This document shows positions 1 to 11,808 of a stretch of DNA of 64,000 nucleotides, piece after piece (position 1 is the stretch's first letter; the number at the start of each line of letters is the position of its first letter). The DNA comes from Eleusine coracana subsp. coracana (taxonomy: Eukaryota; Streptophyta; Magnoliopsida; Poales; Poaceae): NCBI GenBank assembly GCA_032690845.1, contig CM064430.1, positions 1,164,949 to 1,228,948 of the forward strand, given 5' to 3'. The notes under the pieces were generated by a model that had not been told where the DNA came from, searched no databases, and was given only the letters and a program-made list of their open reading frames with translations. Made by a program: the position numbers and the translations under genes.

Positions 1-420
1 CAGCGCCGCGTCCAGTTGATGGTAATAACGGATTGGCCAATTAACACCTCGGTGTGCTAACTGGACAATCCGTTATCTTCGATACACATGACAAACTTAG
101 CATCGTCGCATACAAATATACCCATGCAGCGCTTCATGCTAGGATTTGACAGCATGTATTTTCAGTGTCCTCTAAAATCTCAACACTCATAGTCTCACAC
201 GCATATATACAACTGGTTCGTTCGTTTTAACAAAACAGAACGAAATAGTAGCTAATATAGTTGTGTGACATGCATGTCCTCATGAATGTAACAGACAGAG
301 GCACACAAAAGGTTGAGAGAGGGTTATATATGGAGCTACAAAGATCAAAACTTCACAACAGCTTAGCGAGTGCTATTCTGCATGAATGAACGATCCAGTG
401 CATGAACAACAATAATGTGA
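1..420. repeat. Direct repeat, left copy (runs off window start)
   Basis: This segment matches 3318-3800 in the same orientation at roughly 80% identity by eye, with small indels. Shared blocks include the stretch around 163-195 and the block around 240-400 that contains the words cagacagaggcacaca and ttatatatggagctacaaag. No reading frame persists across both copies, so this is probably non-coding sequence such as a duplicated UTR or promoter, or part of an old repeat. The left edge is cut by the window. Confidence 0.7.
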
Positions 421-1490
421 AACAATGTTATGACCTTATTTTTGTCACAGAAATGAGAAGTGTGCAGAGTAGTGAACCGGGGACCAGAATTTCAGTTGAG
501 CCAGCGGCAAGGTACCACTGATTTGAACGGCATCATGCTCATGTGCTGGCCGCCATTTCGGCATTACTAGTATAATTCATATAGCTGTGGTTCCAAGCAT
601 TGCGTTCAAAGAGTCTGAGTTCACGTCCTCACGGCATGCCACCGAACGTCGAACAGTGCCGCTCGCGGTCTTGTCACGCTCTCCACGCCGCCCGTCCGAC
701 ACATTCAGTGAACATGCAACAGTGTTGAGCCATAAGTGAACTATTCATCTTTTTTTATTAGTTTAGATTTTTTTAGATATAACTAGTCGGTGTATAGTAA
801 CCTAACATAGTATTAGAGTCAGAGATCTTGAGTTTAAGTCCTGACTATTTCATTTTTGCACCTCGAGGTAGCTACACATGAGAAAGAGTGTTGAACTATA
901 AATGAATTATTTAGTTTTCCTCATTAAATTTAGGATTTTAGGTGTAACTGATCGAATGTATAGCATCTTCACAAGCGGGTCGCCATGACGCGTCCTGTGT
1001 GTTCTGGTGAAGCAGCGAGGGAGCTGCAGGGTGTTGACCGTGGCCAGTGAGCATGCATTTTCATACATTCTATTTATTTTTGTAAGGATTGAAAAGATAA
1101 CAATTTTGGTCTTTACTGTAGCCTTATCCGAGTGATACAATCATGAGTTAGATATATATTATTTACAATTTTGGTCTTTACTATATTGTTATGATTTTGG
1201 ACTCCAAATAGGTTGCACTTTCCTTTTTTTTAAATTGTCAGGACATATGTCCATCACTGTTAGATAAGTTAGCACTTTTAGTTTTATATTAATCTAGAAA
1301 TAAATCATAAGCATGATTAACAGATTGCATGGTGAATTAGCCAAATCTACACAAGATCTAGACAGGTCTATAAAGCCAGACAAAAACATAGCATCTATCA
1401 TACTAGCAACATCCATCATAGATAAACAGATTACGAAAGCTAGTATGGAAGATATGATTTGAAATAAGAGTACATACATTTCCTTCTGGA
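421..1490. other. Intergenic, nothing recognised
   Basis: AT-rich DNA with short ORFs only and no recognised protein, RNA or transposon signature. A weak internal repetition is visible: the phrase around 760-800 (gtttagattttttta, then actagtcgg) recurs in altered form around 918-955 (aaatttaggatttta, then actgatcg). Confidence 0.5.
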
Positions 1491-1700
1491 CTGGGTAGTG
1501 GAGGCGTCGACGACGTGCAACACCGTCATGTTGTTAGCGACGGCGGGTAAGACCAATTCGACGACGAGAAAGACGAGCGTGGCGATGAGCTTGACGAAGA
1601 CGAGAAATCGTGCTTGCTTGCGCGAGACTTCGACAGCTCTCGCGCACCCCACTGGTCTCACGTACATTAACCCAGTAACGTACGCGTTGGACCTAATAGA
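1491..1700 (-). other. GC-rich island, possible captured coding fragment
   Basis: A sharply bounded GC-rich segment in AT-rich DNA. The minus strand reads openly (1440-1667) with a hydrophobic run beginning FVKLIATLVFLVVELVL near the middle, resembling one membrane helix. I recognise no family. A gene fragment carried by a transposon would explain the composition shift, but no element ends were found. The plus-strand frame here is equally open, so coding potential is unproven. Confidence 0.25.
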
Positions 1701-1809
1701 ATACAGGCGTGGTAAATATGACTTGGTTGATCGTTTTTCTTTTGTTTTAACTGTTCTTCTTCAGGTACACTACAATTATGTGTTATTTTTATTTTCTCAA
1801 AGTAAAATA

Positions 1810-3180
1810 TAATTAAGCGTGGAACAAAGTTAGTTAGTCCAGAACAATGAAATAATTAGGTTGCAGTAACAAAGTTCAAATTAATATAAAACAAATAAAT
1901 ATGTTCCAGAATATTCTTCAATTAGACTCATTGTCATGTGACTAAGATTATGTTTACATCTTAGTGAATAAAAATTATTTGCATCTTCATATAAAAAGGT
2001 TCGACAAGTTTCAAATTTATAATACAAAATTGTTTCACCTCTCAAATAAGAGAACGTTCCACTGATAAGAAACAAAAGTTGCATGTATAGATACAACATG
2101 TTGCACCTTTATTTCAAAATGTTCCAGTCTTAATAGAACCAAAGTTCCATCTAAGGGGAAAAAAAGTTTAAAAAAATAATAATGTAATCAAACATTTCCA
2201 CTTCAACAATATAAAATTCCATCATCAATAGAACAAAGTTCCATTATTATATTTGTTTGTTCCATAAATATAAGTAAGAGAAGTGCAAAATCTTAGTTAA
2301 CTAAGGACAAGTAAATCTAAAAATAATAATTATAAATACATTTCACATGTATTAACTAGTTTTAAAAAATAACACAGATGGATACTTAGGTAATGAGAGA
2401 AGTGGCAAATCTTAAACAATATTATGTGTGATACTGTAGAACTATCAAGGTGTAGAATAAACAAAATACACTGTGAAACAACTGAAAATACTTACTGAAA
2501 CAATCAAAATATACTTGCTGGAACAAATCCATATACATAATGGAAAAATAACAATACACAACTTGAACAATCAAAATGCACTATTAGAACACTATAAAGA
2601 CACAATACACAGGAAGGTTATAAGAAGATGTTATAATGCCTAAAACAAATTAACTAACAATAGGCATAGAATAAAGCAAATACATAATATTTTAGACTAA
2701 ATAAATAATGAACCTGAAACAAAATATAAGAAACTGTAAAAAAGGTATATACTAGACTTGGGGCAAGTGGAAACAGGGCCTCAAACAATTAATATATAGG
2801 AAGGCTAGCTAGAACAAAATGTTATAGGTCGTAGAATAAACTGACACAATGCCTGGAACAAGATGAAACAAGGTCTTAAACAAGATGAGACAAATCAAAT
2901 AAACATATTTGAAAGAAACAAATAAAATATACATATTTGAAACAAACTGTTTATTAGGAAGCTCAAACAAACGAATCATATTCACGGAACACTCTATTTA
3001 GAGACATGAAAAAACATATCATCATCTTCTTGAAACAAACAAGTCGTATTCATAGAACAGTGTCCCAACAAAGTCCCTTGAAATAACAAACAAACTATTT
3101 TATAAGTCTGTAAATAAGAAACGAGAAAACAAAAAGCTAATAACGATGCATCTCGATTAGTACGTGAGTTGTACGGGCTG
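1810..3180. repeat. AT-rich stretch dense in gaacaaa / gttcca motifs
   Basis: About 1.3 kb of AT-rich DNA in which short words such as gaacaaagttcca, ggaacaa, gaaacaa and their partial complements recur every few tens of bases. No coding frame is visible. Dense short repeated words in both orientations are typical of the subterminal regions of some plant DNA transposons (CACTA, hAT), but I could not find matching terminal inverted repeats, so the class is left open. Confidence 0.4.
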
Positions 3181-3317
3181 AGAGTGTCCCAACAAAGTCC
3201 ATTACACGTGCCAACAGAATCCTAATCCACCTCAACAGTTGAGGAGGAGGTGCGCGAGAGGCGTGCGGCACGGAGTGTGCGATGCGTCCACCACGTACTG
3301 CTGCCGGCTCCGGTGTA

Positions 3318-3800
3318 TGTCGCGGACCACTTGATGGCGAATACGCCGCCGTGCCGTTAACGTTCCCGGTGCAGCAACGCAGAGTCTTGCTTTACTGCCA
3401 TATGGTGTGGAGCCGCACATTGCTCTCATCTTCCTCGGCCTGCTAATTGGACAATCTGTTATCTTGGTCGCACACAAATATACCCATGCCGCTCCCACTG
3501 CCTGGATTTGGCAGTATCTATTTTCATTGTCCTCTAAAATCTCAACACTCAGGTCTCAGACGCATGTATACAACAGCTGGTTCGTTCGTTTTGAGAAAAC
3601 AGAAGGAAATATTCTAGTAGCTAATATAGTTGTGTGAGTCATGTCCTGATGAATATGTAACAGACAGAGGCACACACACACAAAGGTTAAGAAGAAGAAG
3701 GTTTGGGGTTGGTTATATATGGAGCTACAAAGAACAAAAGTTCACAAACAGCTTAGTAACTGCTATTCTTCATCATGAAAGAATGAATGATCCAGTGCAT
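3318..3800. repeat. Direct repeat, right copy
   Basis: Second copy of the segment at the window start, same orientation. The alignable core (about 3438-3800) pairs with about 53-400. The two copies enclose about 3 kb. TG...CA termini and flanking duplications were not found, so calling them LTRs is not supported. Confidence 0.7.
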
Positions 3801-3849
3801 GAACCACAATGTGATGAGGGGGAATCGAGTTTCAGAGAATCCATTCCAC

Positions 3850-4650
3850 ACCAGGTAATGGAAGATGCAGCAGGGGTAAGATAAAGAGCAAGAGGAACAG
3901 TCATCGGCGCCGCCGGGGGGAAGCAAAAGCAGCGCGGCGGGGTGCAGTGCAGGGGCGAAAAGGACGAGGGGCGAGCGAGCGCGCGCTCCGTTCGTTCGTT
4001 GGACGGAACGGACTCCGTTGCTTACGTATCGCCACCGCGCGATCCGGATCGGACGGGCTGCAAAGTCCGACGCTCTCTCTTCTCTTCTCTTCTCTTCTGT
4101 TCCTTGCTAAGCGCTGCTGCACAGAGTGCGCAGGGAGGCCTGGCCTACACACAAGCTAGGCTTTGACAAGGCTTTAGCAGGACCGGCACCGGCAGCCGGC
4201 TTTGCTCAACAACAAGGTCCCCAACAGTACAGAGCAACAACGCACTGCTTGCCTTCATCTTCATGGTCTGCCTGCACTCGCGCCGGCTCCACCAACAAAA
4301 AGAAGTTCGGAACAACACTGGAGTCTTACCTACAACGATCATGCACGCGCTCTCTGCTCCTGAACAAATGCCAAGTACTGTACTTAAAAGGGACCGGACC
4401 AGTCACGGTGACAAAATTGTTCGGCCCGGAATCGGAACAAGAACAGGTGTAGCAAGTTATCCCCTTTGCGTCGCGGCTGCTAACTACACTACACAAACCT
4501 CGGCTACTGTCTTTCCATGTTTCTTCTTCAGGGTGTCAAAAAAAAAAAAAAAAAAAAACGTTTCTTCTTCAGCGTGCACAAGTACCTAGTAGCCCTTTCT
4601 ACACACGCGCCCATGCTGGAAAAAAAAAAACCTTCTCTCTAGTACCAGTG
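3850..4650. other. Intergenic, simple repeats only
   Basis: No gene recognised. It holds a GC-rich patch (3905-4060), a TCTTC-type microsatellite near 4074-4097, and a 19-base A run near 4540 flanked on both sides by copies of tttcttcttcag (about 4522 and 4560). The flanking copies suggest a small local duplication around the A run. Confidence 0.5.
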
Positions 4651-5100
4651 AGCTGTATTTGCAGATAAACTCTACAGAACATTCTTCAAAGTTGAGCAAC
4701 AAACTTCTTCGAACGCCAAATCATCCAAACGCTGCCACACACCAGTGGCACGTCGCGGCACAGCAGAAGAACCAACTCGCCCGGTTCCAGAAACACACTT
4801 GCCCATCAACCCAAAAGTTTAATACACTTTCCAGATTTTATTACTAACGTTTTCAGGGAGATGATGGCCATACCTACCGTCCAAACAGAGTATGGAGCAG
4901 AGCCGCCACGTGCGGGGCTCCCATTGGCGCGCCACTCCACCTCACGCGCCACGTGCCCGCCCTCCCTTGGCCCCACCTTCTGACATCCCACTCCCATCCT
5001 TCCACCACCTCGACGCCCTCGCTAACTCCCTGCGCCCGGTCCACCAAAGCCGCAGACCTGCACCGGCCGGTCCACGTGCGCCGCGGCCGCGTCCTCCTCC

Positions 5101-5307
5101 TCCTTCCGCTTTATATGCTCCGGCTTCCACCTCACAACCTCCGCGCGCCTCGCTCCCTCCTCCTCCCGCTCTCTCTCCACTCGCGAAAAAAGAGGAAAGC
5201 CAGCGACAAAAAAAAAAAAAGAACAAATCGCCACTCTCCCCCCCCCCCCCCCCCCCCCCTTCACCGGAGAGAGAAGCGCGCGCCGCGAGAACCCCGACCC
5301 TAGAGCC
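5101..5307 (+). promoter_or_regulatory. Probable core promoter and 5' UTR of the TVP15-like gene
   Basis: A TATA-like word (tttatatg, about 5110-5117) is followed by a CT-rich leader, an A run, and a run of 22 C at 5238-5259 ending about 50 bases before the ATG at 5308. Upstream DNA (4900-5100) is GC- and pyrimidine-rich, as is common upstream of grass housekeeping genes. The start of transcription is inferred from the TATA position only. Confidence 0.35.
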
Positions 5308-8300
5308 ATGGCGAACGGGTCGCCGTCGGCCGGGTCCACCTCGTCCCCGCAGGCGGACGCGCCGCGGCCGCAGCGCCGCCCGCGGGCCGGGTCCGACCCG
5401 CTGCTCATCGTCTGCCGCTGCTTCAGCGTCGTCACGGCCGCCACCGCGCTGCTCTGCGTCGCCGTCAACGTCCTCTCCGCCGTCCAGTCCTTCCGCGCCG
5501 GCATCGATGTAAGCCCCCCCCCAGCCCCGACCCCGAAGCCGTAATCGCCGTTGAGCTGATTGGGAGGATTATTCGTTCCGTGTGTGTGCGTGTTTCAGAT
5601 ATTCGGGGGAATATTCCGGTGCTACGCGGTCGTCTTCTCGCTCTTCGTGGGCGTCATCGAGACCGAGTGGGGATTCATCATGAAGTTCTGGCAGGTCTAC
5701 TTTTCCCCCACCATTTCACTCGATTTGGGTCGTGATGCATTGTATTGCAGATAGGTTGTTATTATTTAATTAGTATTGGAAATTGTTCGCAATCCCGATT
5801 CGTTAATTGTGGAATGCTATGTGATCAGTAATTGCGTCCAATCTGATTAATTGGGCCACTTAGTATTATACTGCTTCACTGTTCAAGGCTTGCAGCCGGT
5901 TCCCTTTTCAGTCTTGATTGGTATTACGGGATGGATGCGAATTTCTGGCATGTAGATGCAGGAATTTCACTTTGTTTTTGACGATTGTTTCAGCAATGCC
6001 AATAATTTGCTTTAACTTTTCCATTCCTGTTCTTTAAAAAGAAAAAAAGCTGTTCCACTTCTTAAATTTCATATAATTATCCTTTCATTTGCGCATGAAT
6101 TTGGATAGGTTGTGATTATTAAGATTACTGAGTCATTATTGGAAAATTATTCCGAACCTGATGCATTAATTGTGGAATGCTATGTGATCAGTAACCGCGT
6201 CCAATTTGATTAATTGGGTATGATACTGCTTCAATGTTTAAGGCTTGCATCTGGTCCTTTCCCTTTTCAGTCTTGATTGGTATTATCGAAGGTTGTGAAT
6301 TTCTGGCATGTAGATGCCGGGCATTTCACCTTTTTTAGGTGATTCTTTGAGCAATGCCAATAATTAGCCTTAACTGTTCCATTCCTGTTCTTTAAAAGGA
6401 AAAAAGCTGTTCTACTTCTTAAGTTTCAATTATTATCCTTTCTTTTAGTCGTGGATTATATGTCGTGTAATTCAACCAACCGATCAAGTGTTTTTGAGTT
6501 AGGTTGGTTTGACATGTTGCAAATTTTATTTGCTTACTAATTTATTGAATTTTCTGTTGACATTCGTGTAATGTTATTAGCCTGTTAATTAACTGAAATC
6601 TCTGCTCTATGTAACCAGATATTTGAATACTGGCCGGCAAGAGGAATGCTGCAGATCTTGTATGTGCTCTGGATAAGCATTAATATTACTGTTTTTTCTT
6701 CAGTTTTTTCCGCCAAAATTCACTACCCAGTATGCGCACTGCACAACAACAATATCAGGCAGACCACTTAATGTATATGCTTGATCTCTCATCCAGACAT
6801 CATATTAGATTTGGAAAAATGGATTTATCATTTTTCTTTGCATGTAAAAGTATGAGGCACTGCTGACCAGAGAAAATTAGTATGAGTCGTTGCTTCGTAA
6901 AGTTCAATTGGATGTTTTGTGGAATAGAAAACCAGCTGCTTACTACGAAAAATTACAAACCCTGATCAATTTTTTTATGATGATGTGGCAATTCCTTATT
7001 AGTGCGGAGGTTTAGGCATCTATAAGATTGAAATATCATACGCTACTCATTACATTGATACTCAGTGCTATATGTATGGCAGTTGTACACATTTCATTGC
7101 CTGATCAGGGCATTAAGGCTTTTAAAGACTCAGATTTCAAAACCATTCATTAAGCTATGAATGAAACCACATTCTACGCTAGCATATATTATTGCCAGGA
7201 TGCTTTCTGTTTTATCAAATTTGGAATCCTATATTTGCTTTGCTAGAAATTCACCTTCTCTGCTTATATAGCTTCTAAAGTACATTGCAGTAATCTTCTC
7301 TCAATAGGGTGCTTGTATATGAGAACAATGTTAAATGGCAGTTGATTGAATTTTTTCAAATTCTGGGTATCTGGGATGCGATTATCAGTTGAAGGTTCAG
7401 ACCTTCCAATGTTAAATCACCACTTGATTGAATGTTTTCTAATACTGGGAATCCGGGATGCAATTGGCAGTTGAAATTTCAGATCTTTCATTAAGAGTAT
7501 AGCTCTTGTATTTTGGCTGATATTGACCATGTTGATCTTTATTCACACCACATGCTTATTGCACCAGAAATGTTGTGATCATGGTCACTCGTTATTAAGT
7601 TGCCTGCCTGCAAGTAGTACCATGAACACAACATAGTGGAACATTTATATTAATCATTCTTGCATGCATTGAGATATGTTGCACGTCTGTTCCTGTACTG
7701 AGTTCCATTTACTGTTGGTTCCTTGTAGCGTTGCTGTCATGACAAAGGCTTACCCAAGTATTCAAAGGAATGATCTGGTTTTGCTTCAGGAGATTGCCAG
7801 CTATATGCTCCTTGCATGTGGAGCTGTGTACGTAATCTCGGTAAGTTTAGGATTATATGGTTTTTTCTGTAAGTGCTAACGATTTTCTGTTGAGATTTTA
7901 GTTGCAACAATGTAAAATTGCTGGCTGATTCAATCTGGCAGCCAAAACTGATGACATATAACTAGGATTCGTCTAGGGAGTTGGAACGTAGGGTCCCTAA
8001 CAGGCAAGTTACGAGAGCTAGTCGATGTGGCAACTAGGAGGCGTGTAAATATCCTATGCGTTCAAGAGACTAAATGGAAGGGCCAGAAGGCGAAGGAGGT
8101 GGAGAATACGGGCTACAAGCTTTGGTACACGGGTACAACATCGGGTAGAAATGGTGTAGGCATCTTGATCGACAGGAGCCTTAAGGATGGAGTCGTAGAT
8201 GTTAGGAGGCACGGGGACCGGATTATCCTTGTTCGGCTGATAGTTGGAGATTCGGCTTTAAATGTGATCAGTGCATATGCCCCTCAGGTAGGTCTTAATG

Positions 8301-11300
8301 AGAGCATCAAGAATCAGTTTTGGGAAGATTTAGATAGCATGGTTAGTGGCATACCTATCAGTGAGAAGCTTTTCATAGGAGGAGACCTTAACGGCCATGT
8401 GGGGACGTCTAATGTAGGGTTCGAGCGGGTCCATGGGGGGTTCGGGTATGGTAGTAGGAATCAGGAGGGGGTGGATATACTTAATTGGGCGCTAGCTTAT
8501 GACTTGTTGGTAGCGAATACCATATTTAGGAAGAGGGAATCCCATCTAGTGACCTTTAGAAGTGCACAACACTCGAGCCAAATCGACTTTATCCTTGCCA
8601 GGAGGGAGGACAGGCGTGCTTGCTTGGACTGTAGGGTGATACCTGGGGAGTGTGTCGTCACTCAACATAAGCTTGTGATGGCGGATTTTCGTTTTCGGGT
8701 ACGGGTATACAGGGACAAACGTACCAAAACCGCGAGAACGAAGTGGTGGAAGTTTAGAGGGGAGCTGGCGCAAACTTTTAAGGAAAGGATGCTAGGAGAG
8801 GGACCCTGGGAGGAAGGAGAAGGACCAGATGACATGTGGCTAAAAATGGCAACATGTGTTCGGAAGGTAGCTTCAGAAGTGTTTGGCGTGAGTAGAGGAG
8901 GCAAACAAGAAGCAAAAGACACCTGGTGGTGGAATGATAAGGTGCAAAGGGCTATCAAGGAGAAGAAGGAGTGTTTCAAACACCTACATCTTGACAAGAG
9001 TGCAACCAACATAGAAGGCTATAAAATAGCCAAGAGGGCTGCAAAACGAGCAGTGAGTGTAGCAAAGGGTCAGGCATATGATAACCTTTATCAGCGACTA
9101 GGCACGAAGGAAGGAGAGAAGGACATCTATCGGATGGCTAGGATCCGTGAGCGGAAGACGAGGGACATCAACCAAATCAAATGTATCAAGGATGGGGTAG
9201 ACCGACTCCTGGTGAGAGATGAGGAGATCAAGGACAGATGGCGAGAGTACTTTGATAAGTTGTTTAACGGAGAGGAGGAAGGTCCTATACTTGAGTTGGA
9301 TGACTCATTTGATGATAACAACAGACGCTTTGTGAGAAGAATTCAGGAGACAGAGATAGAGGAAGCTTTGAAGAGGATGAAGAGTGGTAAAGCGATGGGC
9401 CCTGATGGTATCCCCATCGAAGTATGGAGATGCTTAGGTGCCAGAGCCATAGTATGGTTAACTAAGCTTTTTAACCTCATCTTTCGGTCAAACAAGATGC
9501 CGGAAGAATGGAGGAGTATTATAGTAGTACCGATCTTCAAGAACAAGGGAGATGTTCAAAGTTGTACTAACTATCGTGGGATTAAGTTGATGAGCCATAC
9601 GATGAAGCTCTGGGAGAGAATCATCGAGCATCGTTTAAGAAGAGTGACAAGTGTGACGCAAAACCAGTTTGGGTTCATGCCTGGAAGATCAACCATGGAG
9701 ACGATTTTCTTAATGCGACAATTGATGGAGAGATATCGGGAGCAAAAGAAGGACTTACACATGGTCTTTATTGACCTCGAGAAGGCATATGACAAAGTGC
9801 CAAGAAGTGTCATGTGGTGGGCCTTGGAGAAGCACAAAGTCCCAACTAAGTATATTACCCTCATCAAGGATATGTACAGGGACGCGAGGACGTGTGTTCG
9901 GACATGTGATGGCGATACCAATGACTTTCCGATTAAAATAGGACTACACCAAGGATCAGCATTGAGCCCTTATTTATTTGCTTTAGTGATGGACGAGGTC
10001 ACACGAGAAATACAGAGTGATGTCCCTTGGTGTATGCTCTTTGCTGATGATGTGGTGTTAGTTGACGAGAGTAGGGATGGGGTTAATAGGAAGTTGGAGC
10101 TGTGGAGGCACACATTAGAGTGCAAGGGTTTCAGACTTAGTAGGGCCAAGATCGAGTATATGATGTGCGAGTTTAGCGTGACTAGACATGAGGATGGAGA
10201 CGTTAGCCTTAATGGACAATTGGTGGCCAAGAAGGATACATTTCGTTATTTAGGATCGATGTTGCAAAAGGACGGTGACATCGATGAAGATGTTAGGCAT
10301 AGAATTTCAGCCGGCTGGTTGAAATGGCGTCAAGCATCCGGCGTCTTATGCGACAAGAGGGTGCCACAAAAGCTAAAAGGTAAATTCTATAGGACGGCAA
10401 TTCGTCCGGCGATGTTATACGGTGCTGAGTGCTGGCCTACGAAAAGACGACATGTTCAACAACTAAGTGTAGCAGAGATGCGTATGTTGCGTTGGTTTTG
10501 CGGGCATACAAGAAGAGACCGAATACGGAATGAAGATATCCGGGACAGGATAGGAGTGGCACCTATCGAGGAGAAATTGGTTCAACATCGGTTGAGATGG
10601 TTCGGACATGTCCAACGGAGACCTCCGGAGGCGCCGGTATGTAGTGGGGTTCTAAAGAGAGATGCTAATGTTAAGAGAGGTAGAGGCCGACCTAACTTGA
10701 CTTGGGACGAGTCGGTTAAGAGAGACCTGAAGGCGTGGGATATCCCTAAGGAGCTAGCTATGGATAGGAGTGCTTGGAGACTAGCAATAGACGTGCCGGA
10801 ACCGTGATTCTCTTCTTTTTTGGGTTCCCATGGGTTTCATCTCTAGCCTACCCCAACTTGCTTGGGATAAAAAGGCTTTGTTGTTGTTGTTGTTGTTGTT
10901 GTAATAATCTGTTCTTTGGGAAAGTATTCAGTAACTACCTAAGCTTATTGGAATGGCTGTATACCATTAGGTAAAAGTTGACTACTTTAAGTAAAACCCT
11001 AATAAAGCCTGCTAACACCTAATAGTATCTTGAACTTACCCTAAACCAGGTGTGCCTATTGAAGACGATCTTCTGATGTATGTTGACTTTTTATGTATAT
11101 GTAGGGAATATTGTGCCTGGGTGTGCTGAAACGTTCAAGGCAGCAGAAAGCGACGTCAAGAGAACAAGCAGCCAAGGATCTGGAGGTTAGTACTTGGTTT
11201 CTACCTTTAGTAGTGACATTACTGAATCTTAAGAGTAGCCTTTTTGTATGGTATGACCATGGTTTTCTGAGGCTGCAAAAGTAACAAGAAGTCCATGTCT

Positions 11301-11808
11301 GAATCTATTTAATGTGGCTTAGCTTGATATCTGGTTACGAACTTACAATACATATAGGGGAAAAGTGCCCCATGAATTTCGTCATCTCCTATTTATGTGC
11401 ATTCGTGTGTATAGTAAAGGAGAATTTGTTGATGAAAACTAAGTTTATTCTATTGGATTTCTATATAGAAACATGACATCCAAAAAAGTAAAACCTTATA
11501 GGTATCAGAAACAGTTATGTTTTCACTACCAAGTTATCCTGAGTTCTACACCATCAAGTAAAGCTTTAATTCGCAGGAAAATTATATCATTTGTAAAAGT
11601 GGATCCACAACATAAGGTCATTTCAATAGTGTTTTTCTACTGCCAAAATTGGTAGTTTTATGTAAAGACTACAACCTACATCTCGTTTCAGTACCCTATG
11701 GCCATGTTTTGACCATTTATGAACTTCTGGTTGGCATTTCAGGAGTTGGAGAAACGAAGAGAAGAACTTCAGGCACTGTTAATTGCTGAGGGATCTGAGA
11801 CGGTCTGA
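5308..11808 (+). CDS. Four-helix membrane protein, TVP15/COPI-associated-like
   Basis: Six exons, all GT-AG: 5308-5508, 5599-5694, 6619-6659, 7729-7840, 11105-11185, 11743-11808. They join in frame to about 198 aa. Residues 1-29 are Ser/Pro/Arg-rich and polar. Hydrophobic helices lie at about 31-60, 72-88, 105-118 and 130-155. Motifs include FGGIFRCYAVVFSLFVG, ETEWGFI, FEYWPARGMLQIF and a charged C-terminal tail (LEKRREELQALL) likely to be helical and cytosolic. Length and motif order resemble the plant homologues of yeast TVP15 (COPI_assoc family), Golgi or endosomal membrane proteins of unclear biochemical role. The family call rests on remembered motifs; the gene model itself is strong because every junction keeps phase. 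Intron 4 is enlarged by a LINE. Relics of exons 3 and 6 occur downstream, at 27000 and 30597. Confidence 0.75.
7955..10807 (+). CDS. LINE endonuclease-reverse transcriptase
   Basis: An uninterrupted frame of about 950 codons. Near the start GSWNVGSL supplies the endonuclease Asn motif, then QETKWKG (catalytic Glu), GGDLNGHVG, SQIDFILARR, and TQHKLVMADF (catalytic His), i.e. a complete APE-type endonuclease. The RT domain follows: PDGIPIEVW, LEKAYDKVPR, GLHQGSALSPYLF and the catalytic FADDVVLV at about 10036. The C-terminal part contains RRDRIRNEDIRDRIG and GRGRPNLTWDESVKRDL, standard in plant RTE proteins. No frameshift or stop is present, pointing to recent insertion. No in-frame ATG precedes the endonuclease; the first good reading starts mid-domain, so translation of this copy is doubtful. 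Confidence 0.88.
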   Translation, partial: HITRIRLGSWNVGSLTGKLRELVDVATRRRVNILCVQETKWKGQKAKEVENTGYKLWYTGTTSGRNGVGILIDRSLKDGVVDVRRHGDRIILVRLIVGDSALNVISAYAPQVGLNESIKNQFWEDLDSMVSGIPISEKLFIGGDLNGHVGTSNVGFERVHGGFGYGSRNQEGVDILNWALAYDLLVANTIFRKRESHLVTFRSAQHSSQIDFILARREDRRACLDCRVIPGECVVTQHKLVMADFRFRVRVYRDKRTKTARTKWWKFRGELAQTFKERMLGEGPWEEGEGPDDMWLKMATCVRKVASEVFGVSRGGKQEAKDTWWWNDKVQRAIKEKKECFKHLHLDKSATNIEGYKIAKRAAKRAVSVAKGQAYDNLYQRLGTKEGEKDIYRMARIRERKTRDINQIKCIKDGVDRLLVRDEEIKDRWREYFDKLFNGEEEGPILELDDSFDDNNRRFVRRIQETEIEEALKRMKSGKAMGPDGIPIEVWRCLGARAIVWLTKLFNLIFRSNKMPEEWRSIIVVPIFKNKGDVQSCTNYRGIKLMSHTMKLWERIIEHRLRRVTSVTQNQFGFMPGRSTMETIFLMRQLMERYREQKKDLHMVFIDLEKAYDKVPRSVMWWALEKHKVPTKYITLIKDMYRDARTCVRTCDGDTNDFPIKIGLHQGSALSPYLFALVMDEVTREIQSDVPWCMLFADDVVLVDESRDGVNRKLELWRHTLECKGFRLSRAKIEYMMCEFSVTRHEDGDVSLNGQLVAKKDTFRYLGSMLQKDGDIDEDVRHRISAGWLKWRQASGVLCDKRVPQKLKGKFYRTAIRPAMLYGAECWPTKRRHVQQLSVAEMRMLRWFCGHTRRDRIRNEDIRDRIGVAPIEEKLVQHRLRWFGHVQRRPPEAPVCSGVLKRDANVKRGRGRPNLTWDESVKRDLKAWDIPKELAMDRSAWRLAIDVPEP
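7955..10901 (+). mobile_element. RTE-type LINE (non-LTR retrotransposon) in intron 4
   Basis: The element lies in the sense orientation inside intron 4 of the TVP15-like gene. It consists of one long endonuclease-RT frame, a short 3' UTR containing ccccaacttgcttggga, and a terminal (TTG)n run at about 10878-10901. That 3' end is characteristic of plant RTE elements. There is no poly(A). The 5' boundary is uncertain: frame-open sequence begins at 7955 and no initiating ATG precedes the endonuclease, so the copy is probably 5'-truncated. No convincing target-site duplication was found. Confidence 0.85.

Noticed and set aside
3232..3498. Minus-strand open frame of 88 codons
   Set aside because: No recognisable domain, and the homologous left copy does not keep the frame.
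1..3800. Direct repeats as the two LTRs of a retrotransposon
   Set aside because: No TG...CA ends, no target duplication, no gag-pol remnants between them, and about 20% divergence.
3640..3800. A microRNA hairpin in the repeated segment
   Set aside because: No known mature miRNA sequence and no long stem visible by eye.
8027..8029. GTG at 8027 as a start codon for the LINE protein
   Set aside because: The endonuclease homology (GSWNVGSL) continues upstream in frame to 7955, so this is a mid-domain codon.
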